The notes under the pieces were generated by a model, which saw nothing but the letters and a program-made list of their open reading frames with translations, was not told the DNA's origin and made no database searches. From an uncultured Acidobacteriota bacterium (GTDB lineage Bacteria > Acidobacteriota > Terriglobia > Terriglobales > Acidobacteriaceae), in assembly GCA_903932385.1 (NCBI GenBank), contig CAIZGA010000199.1:1-10867 (forward strand): 10,867 nucleotides of DNA. The letters run 5' to 3'. The position numbers were made by a program, and so were the translations under genes. This document shows, piece after piece, positions 1-6,208 of this stretch (position 1 is its first letter; the number at the start of each line of letters is the position of its first letter).

Positions 1-164
1 ACAACGATCCAAAGAACTTGACGAACAACAGCGGAGAGTTCCACCGCAACGCTCACAAGAACATGTACTTCCGTCAGCCAGGGCATATCGCCACGGCCGG
101 CAAATTGGGCTTGGGCGTCTCTGATCTCAAACTGATTGACCACCGTAACATTCGGCTCTCATAA
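1..164 (+). CDS. 3' end of an unrecognised gene (C-terminal 53 residues)
   Basis: An open frame runs in from the left edge (first full codon at position 3) and ends at TAA 162-164, giving 53 residues ending LIDHRNIRLS. The fragment is polar and basic at first (several Asn, His, Lys) and then carries a Gly-rich stretch, GKLGLGVSDLKL. There is no membrane segment and no motif I can tie to a family, so no function is proposed. It is read as a real gene because the frame stays open to the edge and the stop lies only 8 bp before the ATG of the beta-propeller gene, as expected for an operon running into the propeller, FMN-transferase and Tat-protein genes. Its identity would probably explain the whole run. 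Confidence 0.6.
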   Translation, partial: NDPKNLTNNSGEFHRNAHKNMYFRQPGHIATAGKLGLGVSDLKLIDHRNIRLS

Positions 165-172
165 AGACCATC

Positions 173-1220
173 ATGGATAATCTCGCAAGAACAGATCGTG
201 ATTGGGTAACTTTGCTCAATGACAACTCCCACAGTGGCGGAGTTCAGCAAAACACGTGGAAAGTTCCCAAAGGTGTGCGCTGGCAGTTTCGTGCCGGCAG
301 GGCAATCAGTTCAGCCGCGGTGCTTCGGGATAACGTCCTGTATGTGACCGAAATCCACGGCGTAGTGTATGCGCTGGATGCGGACACCGGTCGTCCCAAG
401 TGGACACGCCAGTTCCCTGACTGGATACACTCCACGCCCGCAATTTCCGGCAACTCCCTACTCTTTGGCTGCGATGCCGGTAAAGTCCATTGCCTTGCAC
501 GGGATACGGGCAACATACTTTGGGAGACCGCCACGCACGGAGAAGTTCTAGGCTCCCCCCATCGTTCGCGATGAAATCGTCTATTACGGCAGTACCGATG
601 GCCGCTTCTACTCCGTCGAACTCAAGACCGGAAAGCCGCGCTGGACACAAACCCTCGGCGGCCGGATTTGCGCCTCTGCCTACGCTACTGAGAAGCACCT
701 GTATCTCGGCTGTGGCGACGGAAAAGTCTATGCGCTCGACATTGCCACAGGAAAAATTGAGTGGAGCACGCCCACCGGCGATGGCATCGATGCAACGCCA
801 GCCGTCATCGGAAACTCGGTGCTGATTGGCTCGGAAGACTTCTCTTTCTATGCGCTGGACGCCGACACCGGCAAGGTGCGCTGGAAATTCGACACCAAGC
901 TGGGTATCTCTTCCTCTCCTGCAGCTTCTGGGGATCTTGTCGTTTTTGGCAGCAAAGACGGCGGCATCTATGCTCTCGACATCCAGACCGGCAAGCTCAA
1001 GTGGACCGTCAAATCCGGGTCTGCAATCACCTCGCCTGTTGTCTTTAGCGGATCCATCGTTGCCCTGTGTGCCGGCGGTTCCGTCGAGTGTTTGGATAGC
1101 GCTACTGGCAAACAACTGTGGAGAGCTGGATTAGGCAGTGGCAATCAGTCCGCGCCTATCCTGGCCGGGGGCCGCGTCTATACGACAAGCCAGAATGGTA
1201 CGGTCTATGCAATGGAGTAG
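173..1220 (+). pseudogene. PQQ-repeat (BamB/PQQ_2-like) beta-propeller gene, frameshifted
   Basis: Two adjacent frames together encode one beta-propeller of about 348 residues. Frame one runs from ATG 173 to a stop just past 574; the second continues from about 561 to TAG 1218-1220. The joined product shows the PQQ-type blade signature (YALDxxTGkxxW and variants) seven times: DADTGRPKW, RDTGNILW, LKTGKPRW, DIATGKIEW, DADTGKVRW, DIQTGKLKW and DSATGKQLW, then a closing VYAME strand, consistent with an eight-bladed propeller. The two frames meet at a run of six C (555-560). Reading five C gives the expected GSPIVRDEIVYYG, so a one-base insertion is the simplest explanation. PQQ-like repeats of this type mostly serve as protein-interaction scaffolds and do not prove cofactor binding. 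No signal peptide precedes the domain: the only ATG gives MDNLARTDRDW, and an in-frame TAA at 146-148 blocks any longer form. It is either a recent pseudogene, a sequencing error or a slippage-controlled gene. Confidence 0.85.
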
Positions 1221-2259
1221 CCAGCTCCGGAGTGAGCCTCTGCTGGACCCGCTCCCGACCGCGCCGGTTCTCTTGCCAAACCCGTCTTCCAATCCGGCCC
1301 TGATTCGCGTGTTGAAAACACACTTCGCCATGGGTACGGTTTTTGAAATCGTTGCTTACTCCTCCAGTCCTACGCAAGCCTCTCAGGCGATAGACCATGC
1401 CTTCCATGAGATTGACCGTCTGGAACAGGTGATGAGCATCTACAAGCCTCAGAGTGAACTCAGCCGCCTGAACCAATCCCCGCACCTGCAGTCGCAAACC
1501 GTTTCTCCGGACTTGTATCAGGTGATTCAGGAGTCGCTGCACTATTCCCAGCTTTCCGACGGTGCCTTCGATGTCACAGCTGGCCCGCTGGCTGAACGCT
1601 GGAAAGGCGTAGGCCGCGGCGATCCGGCACCCGATTCTTTGGAAGTGAAAAAACTCCGCCGCGGTGTGGACTATCGCCAGATTGAATTGATTTCCCCCAA
1701 CAAAATTCGCTTTCACTCCGAACACGTTGCAGTGGATTTAGGCGCGATTGGCAAAGGCTATGCCGTGGATCGAGCAGCCGATGTGCTACGCGCCAACGGC
1801 ATCGAATCCGCTCTGATACATTGCGGTGGCAGCACATTTTATGCAATCGGCTGCCCTCCCGGTGAATCCGGCTGGCAGGTGCAGCTCTGCGATCCTTCCG
1901 ATCGCATCAATCCCCACGTCCTGCTGCGGGAAAACAGCCTTTCGACTTCGCAGCAGACGCCGCCCAGCATGCTCGGCTTGCCCACCTTCGGGCACATTAT
2001 TGATACAGTCGCCGGCGAGCCATCCACATCCTCCACCGCCGTTAGCGTTGTGGCTGAGTCCGCCACTGCTTCCGACGCTCTTTCCACCGCCCTTCTGCTC
2101 ATGGGACCCACGAAAGGACGTTCGCTGGTGAATCAATTGCCAAACGTCGCCGCTACGTGGATTTCACCAGATGGGCTGCCACAAATTGCGACCAGCGGCC
2201 CGGAGATTTTGATGTCCAACGCGGGCAGGCCCCAGAACACCATCTTCAGCCAGGAGTAA
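1207..2259 (+). CDS. apbE: FAD:protein FMN transferase (ApbE/Ftp family)
   Basis: This family covalently attaches FMN from FAD to a Thr or Ser in target redox proteins, using Mg2+. The family motifs appear in order in the 350-residue product: MGTVFEI (about 42-48), MSIYKPQSELSRLN (76-89), DGAFDVTAGPLAERW (118-132), DLGAIGKGYAVD (177-188), a GG turn (206-208), HIIDTVAGEP (263-272, replacing the usual HIIDPxTGxP) and SDALSTA (289-295), whose Asp and Thr match the Mg-binding pair. Length is normal for the family. I chose ATG 1207, which overlaps the end of the propeller gene by 14 bp. In-frame ATGs at 1195 and 1138 only add residues read inside that gene, and the next ATG (1330) lies within the MGT motif. 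There is no lipobox or clear signal peptide, whereas well-studied Ftp enzymes are periplasmic lipoproteins, so location is uncertain. Translation is probably coupled to the upstream gene. Confidence 0.92.
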   Translation: MQWSSQLRSEPLLDPLPTAPVLLPNPSSNPALIRVLKTHFAMGTVFEIVAYSSSPTQASQAIDHAFHEIDRLEQVMSIYKPQSELSRLNQSPHLQSQTVSPDLYQVIQESLHYSQLSDGAFDVTAGPLAERWKGVGRGDPAPDSLEVKKLRRGVDYRQIELISPNKIRFHSEHVAVDLGAIGKGYAVDRAADVLRANGIESALIHCGGSTFYAIGCPPGESGWQVQLCDPSDRINPHVLLRENSLSTSQQTPPSMLGLPTFGHIIDTVAGEPSTSSTAVSVVAESATASDALSTALLLMGPTKGRSLVNQLPNVAATWISPDGLPQIATSGPEILMSNAGRPQNTIFSQE

Positions 2260-2263
2260 TCAC

Positions 2264-3760
2264 ATGGATCGACGTCGGTTTTTTAGAAATGCGGGTTGCG
2301 GAGCTGCAGGTCTGTTGCTGAACTCCATCGCTGGCGAAGCCCAGCACAGTGCGGCACAGCAGCCTCTCCCAGTCATTTCCCAGTCCGCCTGGGGCAGGGT
2401 GTGGATTCGGTGGACCGAACAGACACTGCCGCAGCGGACACTCTCCGCGCATGGCTTGGTGCTTCCCTTGGACGCGTCTCCGGCTCTGCTGCAAAGCGCT
2501 GTAAAACAGGGCTATCGCGTTTACTTCGCGGCACCGCTCGCACAGGCAGCGGCCGCGGTCGAAAGCAGCCGAAGTGCAGGCGTTAAAGGAATCATTCTGG
2601 AAGCGGTTGACGCGGAGCATGATCAGGCCGAGAAAACCGCTTCGGAGCTTCGCGCCGCACACCCCAACCTCACCGTGCTCTGCATCAGTCCCGACGCCAA
2701 GCAGCCCGCCATCATGAGCAACTCAGTCATGGCCCGCCGCAACGTCATTCAGGTGTCCAGTGCCACGCAGCAACCCTGGCTCGATTCCAACGTAGCTCTG
2801 GTTGAGTACAGTCGCGCCTTTGGCAACGCCCAGACTTCCCTGCTGCATTTCCAGTGGCAGCTTCCTGATGTGTTGCAGAAGCAGCTCGGCCCCAACACCG
2901 ATAGCTATCTCCTCGCCATTGCCGAATCCGGTGCCCTGCATTCTGACTTGCTGCTCAACCTGCACCCGAGCCTCCAGAAACAACTGATCAGCGGCAACGC
3001 CGACGGCTGGGCCACCTGGAAGCGCATCGAGAAGTATGTGGAGTTCTATGCGAAAGAAGGCGCACGGCCCGTCGCTCTACAGGCCTGCGTCGGTGTTGTG
3101 ACCAACGACTATGACGCCTCATACGAAACAATGAATCTGATGGCGCGTCACAACGTTCCCTTCCGCGTACTGCCGCCAGGCACGATTACGTCGAAGAACC
3201 TACAGGGCCTGGACCTGCTTGTCGTATTCGCACAGCCTGACCAGGCAGCAATCCCACAGATGGCAAAATTTGTGGATGCCGGCGGAATCATCATCATGGT
3301 CAGCCTGCACAACCCGTTCCCCGGGCAAACCAGCAGCGGCAAAAAACTCAACAACGATTCCGTAAGCTATACGATGGGCATCGGCAAGGTGATTGAACTC
3401 ACCGATGGCATCACCGATCCCGGTGCGTTCACCAGAGACATTCGCCGCCTGCTGGGCACACAGAATATATCGCTTTCGCTCTGGAATGCCGCCACCACCA
3501 TTGCCACTCCCTACATGATGCCCGACGCTTCCACGGCAACCGTTGAACTCGTCAACTACTCCGCGGATCCCATGCCGGTTCAGGTGCGTATCAAAGGCTC
3601 TTACTCCGTCGTGCAATATGAGTCCCCCGAACATGGATGCTGCGAAGTCCTCAAAGCAAGCCATCAGGACGGATTCACGCAATTTGAAGTTCCCTCGCTC
3701 GGTATCGGCGGCCGTGTACATCTCAGCGGTTTTGCTACCCCTCAAAAACAGCGGGCGTAA
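2264..3760 (+). CDS. Tat-exported protein of unknown function, glycosidase-like layout
   Basis: The 498-residue product begins MDRRRFFRNAGCGAAGLLL, a twin-arginine signal (R-R-x-F-F, then a short hydrophobic stretch), with likely processing after about residue 26. Residues about 45-270 have alternating strand/helix character suggestive of a barrel. About 270-350 reads like the GATase-like domain of beta-galactosidase-type enzymes, with DLLVVFAQPDQ followed by FVDAGGIIIMVSLHNPFPG. About 420-488 looks like a small C-terminal beta-sandwich. This barrel, GATase-like, beta order recalls GH42-type proteins, but I cannot point to catalytic acids and do not assign an activity. The start is well supported: GGAG at 2253-2256 lies 7 bases before ATG 2264 and the upstream apbE stop is only 4 bp away, so the genes are cotranscribed. 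Cys11 lies within the signal region and Cys139, 275, 459 and 460 are in the mature part. The export and operon calls are firm; the fold assignment is inference. Confidence 0.85.
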   Translation: MDRRRFFRNAGCGAAGLLLNSIAGEAQHSAAQQPLPVISQSAWGRVWIRWTEQTLPQRTLSAHGLVLPLDASPALLQSAVKQGYRVYFAAPLAQAAAAVESSRSAGVKGIILEAVDAEHDQAEKTASELRAAHPNLTVLCISPDAKQPAIMSNSVMARRNVIQVSSATQQPWLDSNVALVEYSRAFGNAQTSLLHFQWQLPDVLQKQLGPNTDSYLLAIAESGALHSDLLLNLHPSLQKQLISGNADGWATWKRIEKYVEFYAKEGARPVALQACVGVVTNDYDASYETMNLMARHNVPFRVLPPGTITSKNLQGLDLLVVFAQPDQAAIPQMAKFVDAGGIIIMVSLHNPFPGQTSSGKKLNNDSVSYTMGIGKVIELTDGITDPGAFTRDIRRLLGTQNISLSLWNAATTIATPYMMPDASTATVELVNYSADPMPVQVRIKGSYSVVQYESPEHGCCEVLKASHQDGFTQFEVPSLGIGGRVHLSGFATPQKQRA

Positions 3761-3774
3761 ATCTGTTCGAGTCC

Positions 3775-3811
3775 AATACAAAGGCCATGCCGACGGCATG
3801 GCCTTTGTATT
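3775..3811. terminator. Bidirectional intrinsic terminator, perfect 17-bp stem
   Basis: The left arm aatacaaaggccatgcc (3775-3791) and the right arm ggcatggcctttgtatt (3795-3811) are exact reverse complements around a GAC loop. The A-rich outer left arm and T-rich outer right arm give a U-rich 3' side when read in either direction. It lies between two convergent genes, 14 bp after the Tat-protein stop and 14 bp beyond the stop of the LTxxQ gene, so it can end both transcripts. Confidence 0.92.
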
Positions 3812-3825
3812 ATCTAGAACTGCAA

Positions 3826-4224
3826 CTACTGCTGCGGAGGAGGTGCTCCGCCGCCGCCGCCGCGCTGTGGCAGCGATGCCAGGTAAGCGTCGAACTTCGG
3901 CTTCTGGTCATCGGTCAGCATGGCTTTGATCTGGTTGTTTTCATCCGTGCGGATCGCCATGATTTTGGCGCGCATGTCAGGGTCCTGCGCCGTACGCAAT
4001 GCAGTAATCTTCTCGGCATCGGCAGTCAGCAGTGCAGTGATCTTCGTCTTCTGGTCATCGGTCAGCGTTACAGCCTTGTCGATTGCAGCCACGCGGGCTT
4101 CCGGCGTCATGCCGCCGCGTCCACCACCGCCCTGTGCCAGCATCGGCAGCGAGGATAGTGCGGCGAAACACAATGCCACAACGCCTGCGCGCATGGCATA
4201 TTTACGATTCGTCATCATTTTCAT
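3826..4224 (-). CDS. Small secreted LTxxQ-motif (Spy/CpxP-like) protein
   Basis: The product has 132 residues from the chosen start. It opens with MKMMTNRKYAMRAGV and a hydrophobic stretch ending PMLAQ, a Sec signal peptide with likely cleavage after MLA. A Gly-rich linker (GGGGRGG) follows, then a mostly helical region holding two copies of the LTxxQ signature, LTDDQKTKI (about 54-62) and LTDDQKPKF (about 103-111), then a Gly/Pro/Gln-rich tail. The paired LTxxQ motifs define the Spy/CpxP family, whose E. coli members are periplasmic chaperones or stress sensors; this role is an extrapolation. A start at 4236 is possible (MGDP...), but AUG 4224 is preceded by GGGAG with 5 bases of spacing, so I prefer it. 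The gene is monocistronic, converges on the Tat-protein gene and shares its terminator. Confidence 0.85.
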   Translation of the reverse strand: MKMMTNRKYAMRAGVVALCFAALSSLPMLAQGGGGRGGMTPEARVAAIDKAVTLTDDQKTKITALLTADAEKITALRTAQDPDMRAKIMAIRTDENNQIKAMLTDDQKPKFDAYLASLPQRGGGGGAPPPQQ

Positions 4225-4275
4225 TGGATCTCCCATGTCTTTACGGCATAAATTTTACGGCGGGTGAAACTCGTA

Positions 4276-4281
4276 GTTATA
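4276..4281 (-). promoter_or_regulatory. Possible -10 box for the LTxxQ gene
   Basis: Read on the minus strand this is TATAAC, five of six matches to the sigma-70 -10 consensus. It would place transcription start near 4269 and leave a leader of about 45 bases that contains the GGGAG ribosome site. No convincing -35 box lies 16-18 bp upstream (CTATTG is found there), so the call is weak. Confidence 0.3.
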
Positions 4282-4310
4282 GTACGGCCAGCCCCCCACA
4301 ATAGTTGCGG

Positions 4311-4331
4311 GATTCGTTTGTCGATTCGTTT
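4311..4331. repeat. Tandem 9-mer GATTCGTTT, 12-bp period
   Basis: GATTCGTTT occurs at 4311-4319 and again at 4323-4331, separated by GTC. The spacing, a little over one helical turn, suits a protein binding site. It lies about 30-50 bp upstream of the possible -10 box of the LTxxQ gene on the minus strand, where it reads AAACGAATC twice. Function is inferred from position only. Confidence 0.4.
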
Positions 4332-4467
4332 TTATTATTGGCTGTCTAAACTGCTATCGGCCGCGCCTGCGAATTCACAGTCTTCCCCATGAATTAAGCT
4401 CCCTAAAGCATTGAAAAGATGCGTTTATAGCATTTTGATTAGGCACAGACTTAAAAGGAATCAAACA

Positions 4468-4551
4468 ATGTCTCGCATAGCAGCCGCATTCAAAATATTG
4501 CCACAAGCCCAACAATATCCAGAATTTATTGAAACTGATTCGATGACTTGA
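4468..4551 (+). CDS. Candidate 27-residue small protein
   Basis: ATG 4468 opens a short frame ending at TGA 4549-4551, encoding MSRIAAAFKILPQAQQYPEF followed by IETDSMT. An AAAAGGA sequence lies 8 bases before the ATG, a plausible ribosome site. The peptide has a short amphipathic, mildly hydrophobic start (IAAAFKIL) and an acidic end. There is no homology argument and frames this short occur by chance, so it is offered only as a candidate within the long intergenic region. Confidence 0.2.
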   Translation: MSRIAAAFKILPQAQQYPEFIETDSMT

Positions 4552-4757
4552 AACAGTTTGGCAGTGGAAGAAGTCTGTAACGGATTCATAACTTGCTGCA
4601 CTTTTCTTCTATCAGGGGAATCGGCAGGATGAGCGTAGTCGGCAATTCCCCCGTCTCAACATCTCTTATTTTCATTCCGATGGAGCTTTGTAGTAGCACG
4701 GCATACGTTAGACTCTATCTACAAGCCCCGACCAAAATTTAATGAGGTCCCCTGCAG

Positions 4758-5993
4758 ATGAATCCCACTCGCACTAGTGTCTTGCTCATCCTTGCTGTCG
4801 CCTTCCTCGCCTCCATCGCTGTAGCCCAGGAAAAACAAATCAAGACCGAGGCCGCGCAGGACAAAGTCGTTCACCTGAATCAGATTCAGGTCATCGGAAC
4901 ACATAACAGCTACAACACCGGCTTTGCACCCAGTGAAGGCCTATGGTTTTCTAAACACTATGCAAGGAGTTATCACGGTATTGAGTACCACCATCAATCG
5001 CTACCCAAGCAGTTGGATGGCGGTGTACGCCAGTTAGAAATTGACATTGTTCAGGACCCGCAAGGCGGCCGCTTCGCCCACCCGAAGATTATTCAGCTCA
5101 CCAAAGATGCCGGTCTGCCGCCAGATCCTGACTTCGACCCCACGCACGAGTTTGATAAACCCGGCTTCAAGGTCATCCATCTCGGCGACCTCAATCAGCG
5201 CAGCAGTTGCCAGCGCCTTGTCACATGCCTGACAGAAATTCGGGCTTGGTCGAAGGCACATCCGAAACATCTTCCCCTCTTCCTGCTCATAGAAGACAAG
5301 CAGGGCAACATCAGCAATCTTCCCGATGCAGTGAAAGCTGAACCATGGACCGCCGACACATGGGATGCTCTCGACAAAGAGATTCGCTCCGTCTTCAAAG
5401 AAAATGAAATGATTACGCCGGACAAAGTTCGCGGCAGTTATCCCACGCTGGAAGACGCAGTAAAAGCCGGCAACTGGCCTACGTTAAAACAGGCGCGCGG
5501 TAAAGTCATCTTTTTGCTGTACATCAAGAAGTCGGCGCCGGCGTACCGTGTCGGCCATCCGCTGCTGCAGGGCCGCGTTCTCTTTACGAATACTGACCCG
5601 GGCCAGCCCGATGCAGCGTTTGTCGAACGCGACAAAGGTACACCCGAGGAAATTAACGCACTTGTGAAGCAGGGTTATCTCGTGCGCACTCGTTCGGACT
5701 ACAACACGGACGCCGGCCGCAACAACGACACCACCCGTCGTGATCTTCTGCTGCAAAGCGGCGCACAGATGATTAGCACCGACTTTCCTCTTTCCGAACC
5801 TGCACCCTGGAGTGGTTACACGGTTGGATTTCCCAGCGGTCTCCCTGCAGTCTGCAACCCCGTCAACGCACCGCCGGGATGCAAAGACTCCCTGCTCGAA
5901 GTTGGCACGCCCAGTGGTGGAACACCATCGCCCATCAATCATCCGCCACCAACCGCTGCTCCTGCATCACGTTCAGCGCCCGCAGCAAAATAG
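4758..5993 (+). CDS. Secreted Ca2+-dependent phosphoinositide phospholipase C-like protein
   Basis: The 411-residue product has a Sec signal peptide (residues 1-23, cleavage AVA|Q24). The mature part opens with IQVIGTHNSYN (about 44-53), the first catalytic-His motif of PI-PLC-like TIM-barrel phosphodiesterases. It continues with LEIDI (93-97), whose Glu and Asp suit metal binding, VIHLGDLN (139-146) with the second His, FLLIEDK (175-181) and QMISTDFP (337-344) at the closing barrel strand. This series is typical of the Ca2+-dependent bacterial PI-PLC family (PI-PLC1, Streptomyces antibioticus type) rather than the metal-free Bacillus type. C151/C157 and C366/C375 could form disulfides. The last 30 residues are Pro/Ala/Ser-rich and probably disordered. 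GAGG about 10 bases upstream supports ATG 4758. The gene stands alone. The enzyme family is secure in outline; the actual substrate is unknown. Confidence 0.88.
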   Translation: MNPTRTSVLLILAVAFLASIAVAQEKQIKTEAAQDKVVHLNQIQVIGTHNSYNTGFAPSEGLWFSKHYARSYHGIEYHHQSLPKQLDGGVRQLEIDIVQDPQGGRFAHPKIIQLTKDAGLPPDPDFDPTHEFDKPGFKVIHLGDLNQRSSCQRLVTCLTEIRAWSKAHPKHLPLFLLIEDKQGNISNLPDAVKAEPWTADTWDALDKEIRSVFKENEMITPDKVRGSYPTLEDAVKAGNWPTLKQARGKVIFLLYIKKSAPAYRVGHPLLQGRVLFTNTDPGQPDAAFVERDKGTPEEINALVKQGYLVRTRSDYNTDAGRNNDTTRRDLLLQSGAQMISTDFPLSEPAPWSGYTVGFPSGLPAVCNPVNAPPGCKDSLLEVGTPSGGTPSPINHPPPTAAPASRSAPAAK

Positions 5994-6008
5994 TCCGACG
6001 GCGTGTTA

Positions 6009-6039
6009 CCCATCCATCGCTGCTTTTGCGATGGGTGGG
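6009..6039 (+). terminator. Hairpin likely ending the PI-PLC transcript
   Basis: A 12-bp stem with one wobble pair and a 7-base loop begins 15 bp after the PI-PLC stop codon. No U-run follows (GAAGATGCG instead), so it is not a textbook intrinsic terminator. It may act as an mRNA 3'-end stabiliser, or simply be the first stem of the repeat element. Confidence 0.45.
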
Positions 6040-6107
6040 AAGATGCGCAGCATACGCAACTCCTCATTTGCCAGTTACTCTACCAGAGCAACCCACATAT
6101 TCCTACC
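6009..6107. repeat. 99-bp intergenic repeat, copy 1
   Basis: This copy matches 6850-6948 without gaps, with 4 differences (6021, 6022, 6028 and 6098). Its left end is a hairpin: cccatccatcgc (6009-6020) pairs with gcgatgggtggg (6028-6039), one G-T wobble, 7-base loop. Further small stems are atgc/gcat (6043-6053) and ctct/agag (6078-6088), and gtggg (6035-6039) could alternatively pair with cccac (6092-6096). Three of the four differences fall in or next to the first hairpin loop, which points to a structured nucleic acid rather than a coding sequence. It starts 15 bp after the PI-PLC stop. Confidence 0.93.
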
Positions 6108-6208
6108 TGTGCCTCGCCATAATTAAATCGGCAATTAATTATCTGAACTCGTAGCTGTTACCAGTTCGCCTGCTTCTGCCCGAATAGCATTTTGGCGAGG
6201 GACAGGTA
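6104..6208. repeat. 16-bp inverted repeat at the 3' side of the small secreted protein gene
   Basis: tacctgtgcctcgcca (6104-6119) and tggcgagggacaggta (6193-6208) are reverse complements at 15 of 16 positions, with 73 bp between them. The left arm starts inside the last four bases of repeat copy 1, and the right arm ends exactly where the stop codon of the minus-strand gene (6209-6211) begins. The loop is too long for an ordinary terminator. No transposase-like gene or short target duplication was seen beside it. Confidence 0.75.

Larger units (their letters stand above)
4237..4757. other. Divergent intergenic region of 521 bp
   Basis: This AT-richer stretch separates the divergently transcribed LTxxQ and PI-PLC genes and must hold both promoters. 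Besides the possible -10 box, the tandem 9-mers and a small candidate ORF listed separately, there is a stem GGGGAAT/ATTCCCC (4615-4621 with 4645-4651, 23-base loop) about 110 bp before the PI-PLC start. I see no tRNA, known riboswitch or insertion sequence. No convincing promoter for the PI-PLC gene could be read. Confidence 0.6.

Noticed and set aside
306..1115. Long minus-strand open frame (269 codons) opposite the propeller gene
   Set aside because: Its product is low-complexity and Arg/Gly/Ala-rich with no family pattern. It is the shadow of repeated, codon-biased propeller blades on the other strand.
3520..3545. DASTAT in the Tat protein (residues 421-426) as an ApbE flavinylation site
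   Set aside because: The canonical motif has seven positions (Dgx[st]gAT, as in NqrC/RnfG-type domains). This one is a residue short, lacks the surrounding FMN-binding domain and sits before a beta-sandwich region, so chance is more likely.
3200..3799. Minus-strand open frame of 199 codons opposite the Tat-protein gene
   Set aside because: It crosses the terminator hairpin, has no ribosome site and lies opposite a well-supported gene.
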